Shown here piece after piece: positions 58,090 to 64,000 of a DNA stretch of 64,000 nt. The position numbers and the translations under genes are program-made. This DNA is from Symbiodinium natans. Lineage: Eukaryota; Sar; Dinophyceae; Suessiales; Symbiodiniaceae. Location: contig CAJNDS010000101.1 of the NCBI GenBank assembly GCA_905221605.1, positions 107,208-171,207 on the forward strand, read 5' to 3'. Each line of letters starts with the position of its first letter. Position 1 is the stretch's first letter. Under the pieces are notes generated by a model that was given only the letters and a program-made list of their open reading frames with translations, made no database searches and was not told the origin of the DNA.

Positions 58090-59759
58090 TTGGAGTTCAA
58101 GCCCGCAGGAAGATGATGCACCTGCCGGGGGTCGAGCCCGAGCCACTAAGCTCTGACTTAGAAGATCCAAAATCCAAAATTTATAGGAAACCCACCATGT
58201 TTATAGGGCTGGGCACCCCTCACCAAGCTCCGACTACACAAAACCTAAAATCCAACATGAAACGGGCTCACCCCACCCATCTCTGGCCCAATTGTGAGCC
58301 GGACCCCTCCCAAGACTGCCCAAAACCCAAAACCCGAAACCCAAGCAAAAAAACCAAAACCCAGACAGGGCACAGGACAGGGCAGGTCACAGGACAGGAG
58401 GATTGAGCCAGGGACCCTTGGGTTGCAAGGCAGCTTGAAGGGCCACTAGGCCATTCGGGAGAAGCAAAATGCAAAATCTCAAGAGGGCTTAGAGAGGTCC
58501 TGGCGAACCGCGCTTGTGGATCCCGCCTTCCCGGGGGGGGTACCCATTTGAAGCAAAAAAAGTGGTCCGAAAAAGGGTGTGGGGGGAGGATTTGGAGGGG
58601 GGTGCCTGTTCTCACAACCTATACACCTTCGGCCCGAGGCCTCGGCGGATTTTTAATCAAGCGCTCAGACTTTCATCGGGCAACATGATGACATGTTAGT
58701 CGTTCCCATCTCGCGAGGCGATCAGAGTCTATCAAAAGTTCCTGGTTCCAAGCTCAGCATAACCGTGGTGCAAGCAATGAGCAAAACAGAGCCAATGAGC
58801 CTGCAGCCTCTGTAGCGGGAACGTCATGCCAGGGGGCTCTTGAAGAAGAGGACCTCTCACGCCGCTTAGTAGCGTGAAGATGCGTTTGTTGTGATGAAGA
58901 GAGCTCCACAGGTTTCGTTGCTTGGCGTCTGTCCATGGTCAGCACAAACAAAACGCAGATTCAACTCCATCAGCTAAGCGTGGAGAGGTTAGGGCGCCAC
59001 GAAGTTTCATCGAGTCGCGAGTTTCAAAGTGTTTCAGCACTACTCGGGTGGCCAAGAAGATAGGGAGAGGATGGAGGACCGATCACTCCTTACAGGGCTT
59101 GCACGGGTCTGGTGAGCAGGAGGCTGCGGCACCGCCTGAAAATGTAGAGCTGATGGCGCTCTCATTTTTTGCCTTATCATCTGATCCCGCTCGAGTTCTC
59201 AGCCCGAAGTTGAAATTCAGTGAGAGGGTGGGCAGGCAGACTGTAAGCATCCAGCATTAGAAGATAAGACCATAGGCGGGAGTGGTGACTGCACAGCAAA
59301 GTAGTTGGGAGGAGGGACTGAAGGGACGTCTCTCAGAGTAGAAGAGAGAAGGACGGAATCAGACGTAGCCAAACACGCAGCGTGAGTGTTCGAGAAGTGC
59401 TCCGAGTCGGATCCGAGGTGGAATATATCGGCCGTGCAGCATGCAACCTGTCTGACCTGTCTTTGCCAGCAATTGCCCATGTTGGCTGCCGTTTCTGATT
59501 ATGTTTGATCATTGCCTTTCTGTTTCCTGGTGCTGAGGTTGCAGAATCTACTTCTAGCACTGCAGGGTATCCAGTCGAAGCCATGCGACGTAGCAGACTT
59601 GGAATCTTGGAAAGCTTCACAGAAATGACACGGATCTCTCTCAAGCAAGCGACAACTGAGGCAACACTTCCTGCTTGGCTGGCAGGCACTGACACTTCGG
59701 CAGCACTTGCAGTACCATGTGGGAGCAAGATGAGAGAGCAAACTTGAGAGAGCACAAAA
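58090..59759. other. no supported gene
   Basis: Contains degenerate AAAACCC runs (58318-58365) in the C-rich orientation. Open frames have no family motif. Confidence 0.4.
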
Positions 59760-60650
59760 ATGAAAGCAAAATACGAGCACAAATGTCACATCAAAGTGGA
59801 GTTGAGCGAGCTCAGAATTATGAGAGAGCTCCGAGAGACCCCTCCGTTCAAGGACTTTCTGGATGATCTTGGAAGGGTCCTGGAGCGCAGCGGCTACCGA
59901 GCAACGCTCAGGAAGCATTTCGTGAGAACTCATTGTGTGTCTGAAGATCTCCGAACTGGCACACAGCACGGCGTAGCGCGGTATCTACATATCTCACCTA
60001 TGGCTCTACCTGGCACCCGGTCACAAGGCATGGCATATGGGCATGCGGTGGCCCTTGTCTTCCAGGTGGCGACTCAGATGACATGAAGCTTGGCATGATG
60101 GCTCCTGTGCCAAGGTGGCCTTGTGCCGACCTGAAGAGATTTCTCGGCCGAGGTAAGGCGTACGTCGCCAGGATGGACTTCCCACGCCACACTGCAGTCA
60201 TCTGTGAGAACGTCAACAAGCTCATGAAGGTCATGCAGCCGCCTGTCAGCACGAGCATCGGATCACGCAAGCAAAGCCGTAGCACGCTCATAGCACACTC
60301 CACCACCCCGTGTTATCCCGTGTTCTTCAGTTTTGATGCAGCCGAGGATGTGGTCTAGCATCAACCAACACAGCAACGCCACTTGGAGCATGCCCCTCCA
60401 GGAAGCGATGGACACCAGCCTACCGGAGCAGACTCCTCAGGGACTCCAGTGGCTCAAGCCTAGAAAGGTTTGCGGAGCCGAAACCCCAAAAGGCCCCGAA
60501 CCATCGCAAACCCTCAAAGTTTTGCGAGTTACGTGCGAGTTGCGGAAAGGTTCGTGGAGCTCTTGGAGCGACTCCTGCCGTCGGCGCACGCCACCTCGGC
60601 CGAACTTCAGAGCACAGATGTGCGTAGATGGCCCAGAACCGCTGCATAAC
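59760..60650 (+). CDS. unrecognised helical gene, three exons
   Basis: About 59760-59925 reads KYEHKCHIKVELSELRIMRE, LRETPPFKDFLDDLGRVLER and SGYRATLRKHFVR. About 60401-60440 (CTCCAG) reads EAMDTSLPEQTPQ. About 60520-60647 reads FASYVRVAERFVELLERLLP then SAHATSAELQSTDVRR, with TAA at 60645-60647. Third positions in the last segment are strongly G/C-rich. No family recognised. Confidence 0.4.
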
Positions 60651-60841
60651 AAGGAACAGTTGTTGTCGTTAGTCATATGCAGTCCTAAGTAGTCCTAGTG
60701 ACTGTGGGGCCGATGAAGCATGATGAAGCAGGGAACGCGCAAGGGTTTCGCAGCATCGATTCTGGAATATTCTGGATCTAAGATGATCTAAGGCAAGAAG
60801 CCCTGTGGCGTCTCTGACATGATTATTGTTCTTGTGGGAGC

Positions 60842-60977
60842 ATGGAGTTTGTGGAGGCCTTGAACCATTCGAACCAGAAGAGCCCTAAATGGCAGGAGAA
60901 GCTCAAGGAGTGGACTCGCACGCCGTCGGACAATATCAAGGTCATCCATGACTTGATGAGCGTCTTGCCTGCCTTGG
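60842..60977 (+). CDS. unrecognised exon ending at telomere-like repeats
   Basis: The frame, from a possible start ATG at 60842, reads MEFVEALNHSNQKSPKWQEK, LKEWTRTPSDNIKVIHDLMS and VLPAL, with a GC donor (TTG|GCTGTG) at 60978. If not spliced it would run into the CCCTAAA repeat and stop at a TAA within it. Good composition; no family recognised. Confidence 0.5.
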
Positions 60978-60996
60978 CTGTGGGGCGGGGGGTTGG

Positions 60997-61041
60997 AACC
61001 CTAAACCCTAAACCCTAAACCCTAAAACCCTAAAACCCTAT
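60997..61041 (-). repeat. interstitial telomere-like repeat (TTTAGGG)
   Basis: CCCTAAA repeated about four times, then CCCTAAAA twice, on the + strand, i.e. TTTAGGG on the minus strand. This is the canonical dinoflagellate/plant-type telomere unit, in the opposite orientation to the tract at 57765. Confidence 0.9.
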
Positions 61042-61975
61042 ACCCCAATCAAGGCAGGTAAAATGTGCGTATTGCGCAGACCCGGTCGTCGGAGTCGAGG
61101 CTCACCACCGCCACGGCCGATACCGGCCTTTTGCAAGTGCGAGGTTTGAGAGGCTTGGACAGGTTTTTTTTTCCAGCTTTTCAATGTGCACTGCGAGAAC
61201 AGCTGAGCCAAGGGTCAGGTTAAGAGTCCGAACAGACGTGGAGTCAGGGAGGCTCAGGGAGGCAGATTGCAATGGGGGAGTTCCGAAGTCTTCAGTACCG
61301 GGAAACTTTGGAGACACTTGAGTTGTGATTAGGAAGGTGTGGATTAAGCTTGATTGTTAGTTGTTGGCTCAGATCCTAATTCAGCGATTTCTGCATGTGC
61401 AAGCCTGGCCTTTAGCTCTTAAGCGGGGTCCAGTTCCATATCGGCTCGACCTAGCATTTGCTGAGTATCGCATGAGCTTTGAGCTACGGGCTTGATTTCG
61501 TCTCTAGTGTTAGGCTACAACAGCCGCTTGGGCTTTGGAATTTGCGTGTGCCCCCAGTAGGGACAATACCAGTGCATGAAGTCTGGCCAGGCCCCTGATG
61601 GACAGAATGATGTCCAGTTAAGTTCACATCGACAGCAGCAACCACTTCATTGTCCAGAGTCCTTGTGGGATCACCTTTTTTTCCTCACAAGCAGATGTGC
61701 CAGAGGGGGCAGGGCTTGCCGCGCGTTAAACGTCTTTGGCCATAGGGCCCTTGGCCAGTGTCTTATCACGATGGCTAGCCCTTTAAGTCGCCCAAGCGAT
61801 GCCCAGTTGTCGTTTTCACATGGTGCTTGTGGCCCGCAGAGAACCCAAGAGAATGCGTCCACAGTTGGGGCTGTGTAGAAATTTATCCGGATAGGTTATG
61901 GGTTTAGGGACGGTCCCTGATGTTGCCTTGGTGATGTAAGGGTTGCACTGCCCCCTCCCCCGCCAATGAGACCAT
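61042..61975. other. no supported gene
   Basis: The 100-codon + frame at 61576-61878 has no family motif or supporting splice signals. Nothing else seen. Confidence 0.35.
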
Positions 61976-62227
61976 ATGTCGGACGAAATGGACGAAATGG
62001 GTCCCCAACCGAAGGCTCCCCCCTCCGCCGTGGGCTATGCTGTGTTGCTTGGTAAGTGGGTGTTGAGGTACGTTTGTGTTGACCGACCGCAGGGTAACGC
62101 TAAGCTTGGAGCTGTTGCTGCGCTAGCTTTCGTAGCCCTCTCTCAAGTTGTGATAAGAGCCCTTTTACAGGGGCGTCACATGGCTCGCTTCAACTCTCAT
62201 CTCGCTCGAAGAGCCCATGGGTGTTGA
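61976..62227 (+). CDS. small putative membrane protein, 83 codons
   Basis: A complete frame from ATG to TGA. It starts MSDEMDEMGPQPKAPPSAVG (acidic, then Pro-rich), followed by a possible first hydrophobic stretch and a clear membrane-like segment, LGAVAALAFVALSQVVIRAL, at about residues 46-65, and a basic end (HMARFNSHLARRAHG). An alternative is an intron of 41 nt, GTAAGT to CCGCAG, at about 62052-62092, but its removal shifts the frame. Function unknown. Confidence 0.45.
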   Translation: MSDEMDEMGPQPKAPPSAVGYAVLLGKWVLRYVCVDRPQGNAKLGAVAALAFVALSQVVIRALLQGRHMARFNSHLARRAHGC

Positions 62228-62689
62228 AGGACCATGGCAGGCGTTCCGGCATTCGTTCTAGATTCCAGTGTGCATCAGACATGTATTTTGGTAGCTGTTT
62301 CAGTTAGTCAGTCCGTCAATGTCCCCACTTAAAGCCTGCCTTGACGCGTTTCCGTCAGTTGGCAAATCTGGCGAAGCAGCTGGGATTGCTGAAGCTGCAG
62401 CGACAAAAGGCAGCACCATTCACTGCGGCATGTCCTGCTTTTGTCATGTGACATCTGTGGCCTTCCGGGAGCTCAACTTTGAGATGCCATGAGAATACCG
62501 CGCTCAAACCATTTCGGGGGTGGATGTTTGGCGCTGGTGTAAGCTGAAAGCCTAAGCCAATCCAGATCCACATTCCAGTCCGCGTCCAAACGAGTATTCC
62601 AGCACCTGCAGACATGCAAGAAGTCAAGAAGTGAAACAACAAGAGCTGCACTAACTTTTGTGCCAATTTGGGGTGCGCATCGCACATAC

Positions 62690-62995
62690 TTTGCAACCAC
62701 TGGGCCGCTGTCTGCCACCATGGCCTCTCGGCTTCACTCGCTTTCTCAGTCCCAAGCACTTCCTGATCTGCCTCGGTCCGTTGATACTCCTGGCATCTCC
62801 TGGCAAACTGAGGCGACAACTGTTAAGGTGGCAAGCAAGGGGAAGCCTCTTGAATGCATAGAAGCAGAGATGGAGTAATTTCATGAGCGCATGGGGATAG
62901 CAGTGAGCTATGCTGAGCTTGTGGCAAGGTGGGAGCCGGGCATGCAGGCGGAATCTGAACGGCGCGAACTTTCACATTGCCGCTCAAAGTGATGT
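62690..62995 (+). CDS. unrecognised exon pair, one in-frame TAA
   Basis: The frame reads ASRLHSLSQSQALPDLPRSV, DTPGISWQTEATTVKVASKG and KPLECIEAEME, then TAA at 62876-62878. It continues without a shift as FHERMGIAVSYAELVARWEP and GMQAESERRELSH to a TGA near 62992. Both halves have coding-like composition. An intron placed around the TAA, or a real nonsense change, are both possible. Confidence 0.4.
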
Positions 62996-63178
62996 CAGGA
63001 GTCTGACTTGATGGACCAGTTGCCAGACGGCCAAAGTCGGGGGGATGCCGAGCTCGTCACTCAGACGTAGCTAGCGCGCGGGCAGCCACGTGCCAGGCAG
63101 TATGACGGCGAAGCGGTGGTTCACCTTGTGACTGTTGGTGCGATGTGGTAATTTCCGAGTTCGTTGAGGACTGAGCAG

Positions 63179-63780
63179 ATCATGCTGGTCTCGCTGGGTT
63201 GCTTCTGTGGGCCGTTCCCTGGCGAGGATGCAAAGACATGGCACCGAAGTGTTAGATCTTCCTGTCTCAGTCACCTACCCCTAAGGAAGCTCTCATTCAA
63301 GAACATCGGCAGAGGTGCTGAGACACTGCCCTTTGACTGGATGCGGACGCGGCATGAGGCAACAAGCTGCCTTGAAGCCGCACAGACCTATTGCAGGTTT
63401 GCGCAAGAACAACGACTACGATTAAACAACATGTTGCAAAATCATTCTGACGAATGCTGCTGGCACGTGAACCTGGCAGGGCTTGGTACATTTTTTGCGG
63501 AACGACTGGGGCAAGAGATCGAATTGGAATGGCGACTAGGGCAGCAATATTTATTTCGATATCATTCGTGCTCGGTGCCGCTATTGGCCCTATTGTAGTG
63601 TCGAGTGGCTATTGCAGCATTTAGGCTTCTTTGACTTCAATTCCAAGAAGGCTGGCGGCTTGGAAAACGCGTTGCTAATGATCCGTCAGTCCAGTGTGGA
63701 GGGAGAGGATGGGCGCGCTCATGCGCAATCTACCACTAGGCTGTACAGTAAACAATGTGTCGTTTCTTGGCCGACATGAT
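63179..63780 (+). CDS. DUF1796-type putative papain-like cysteine peptidase, 5' part
   Basis: Three exons: 63179-63213 (acceptor GCAG|ATC; IMLVSLGCFCGP), 63286-63358 (TAAG|G; KLSFKNIGRGAETLPFDWMR then TRHE, GC donor) and 63618 onward (TTGCAG|CAT; HLGFFDFNSKKAGG, then LENALLMIRQSSVEGEDGR). Exons 1 and 2 join in phase with a GT donor at 63214. VSLGxxC, followed about 15-20 residues later by LPFDW, is the signature I associate with DUF1796 (putative papain-like cysteine peptidase); the Cys in SLGCFC would be the candidate nucleophile. The third exon's end and the rest of the gene are not resolved and may lie beyond the window. The ATG at 63182 could be the start, but an upstream exon is equally possible. 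Confidence 0.6.
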
Positions 63781-64000
63781 GTGAGCTACTAGTAAAAATA
63801 CAGCAGCATGTTAATTCCTGTTTGATGAAGCTGTTCGTTGCAGTTAGCGTTCCTTTCTTGTTCAGGCCATATCGCTGTAGCATTGGCATTGCTGCTTAAG
63901 TAGTCTTGCCTGCCCCAGAAGACTTCGCAGTTCCTTCGTTGTCGTTTTGGTTGATCGGCAGGTGGTGCCTGGCTGCAACATGACAACGTGTCGTGCTTGC

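Noticed and set aside
57825..58406. Proline-rich (minus) and glycine-rich (plus) open frames
   Set aside because: Direct translations of the poly-G tract.
62052..62092. A 41-nt intron (GTAAGT to CCGCAG) in the small membrane protein frame
   Set aside because: Removing it shifts the frame and destroys the hydrophobic segment, and the unspliced frame is intact from ATG to stop; only cDNA can settle it.

Overview
The window is nuclear DNA of a eukaryote, almost certainly a dinoflagellate and probably a member of the Suessiales (the Symbiodinium/Polarella group); species is not determinable by eye. The reasons are: recognisable protein families are chopped into many short exons (21 to about 350 nt); splice donors are a mixture of GT, GC and apparently GA, with acceptors mostly AG followed by G; every gene that could be recognised lies on the + strand; TTTAGGG-type telomere-like repeats occur internally; and simple-sequence tracts are long and abundant. 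There is no sign of operons, CRISPR arrays, tRNA or rRNA.

Layout, left to right. 1.4-4.1 kb: calmodulin-like EF-hand exons followed by an intact kinesin-light-chain-like TPR reading frame ending at 4063. 6.0-6.7 kb: unrecognised exons. 7.8-9.0 kb: a Methyltransf_24-type SAM methyltransferase. 9.3-11.8 kb: a ClpP protease gene in about ten exons with Ser, His and Asp all present. 11.8-15.1 kb: unrecognised exons and a glycosyltransferase-like pair of exons (LDSDID). 16.8-18.0 kb: 3' end of a gene with an acidic tail, followed 144 bp later by the first exon of a gene with an N-myristoylation-type start (MGNTSK); this junction is repeated, almost identical, at 19.6-20.1 kb. 20.5-20.9 kb: a three-part compound microsatellite. 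21.8-27.4 kb: acidic and coiled-coil exons. 28.7-31.3 kb: a purple-acid-phosphatase-like (TRAP-type) metallophosphoesterase. 31.9-63 kb: many exon-like + strand segments of unknown family, including an EF-hand exon at 34.2 kb, separated by intron or intergenic DNA, a hairpin-bounded AT-rich block (38.4-39.6 kb), a 1.6 kb GT-rich tract (51.1-52.7 kb) and telomere-like and poly-G tracts (57.8-61.0 kb). 63.2 kb to the end: a DUF1796-type (papain-like cysteine peptidase) gene running towards the right edge.

The genes do not form an obvious pathway. They look like an ordinary dinoflagellate unidirectional gene block. I did not find a clearly new biological system. The most notable points are the splice-site usage (candidate GA-AG introns, a 21-nt micro-exon), the very recent duplication or conversion of an intergenic junction, and the arrangement of repeats. 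All exon models come from reading translations by eye and from remembered family motifs; no search was run, and boundaries without a stated donor and acceptor are approximate.
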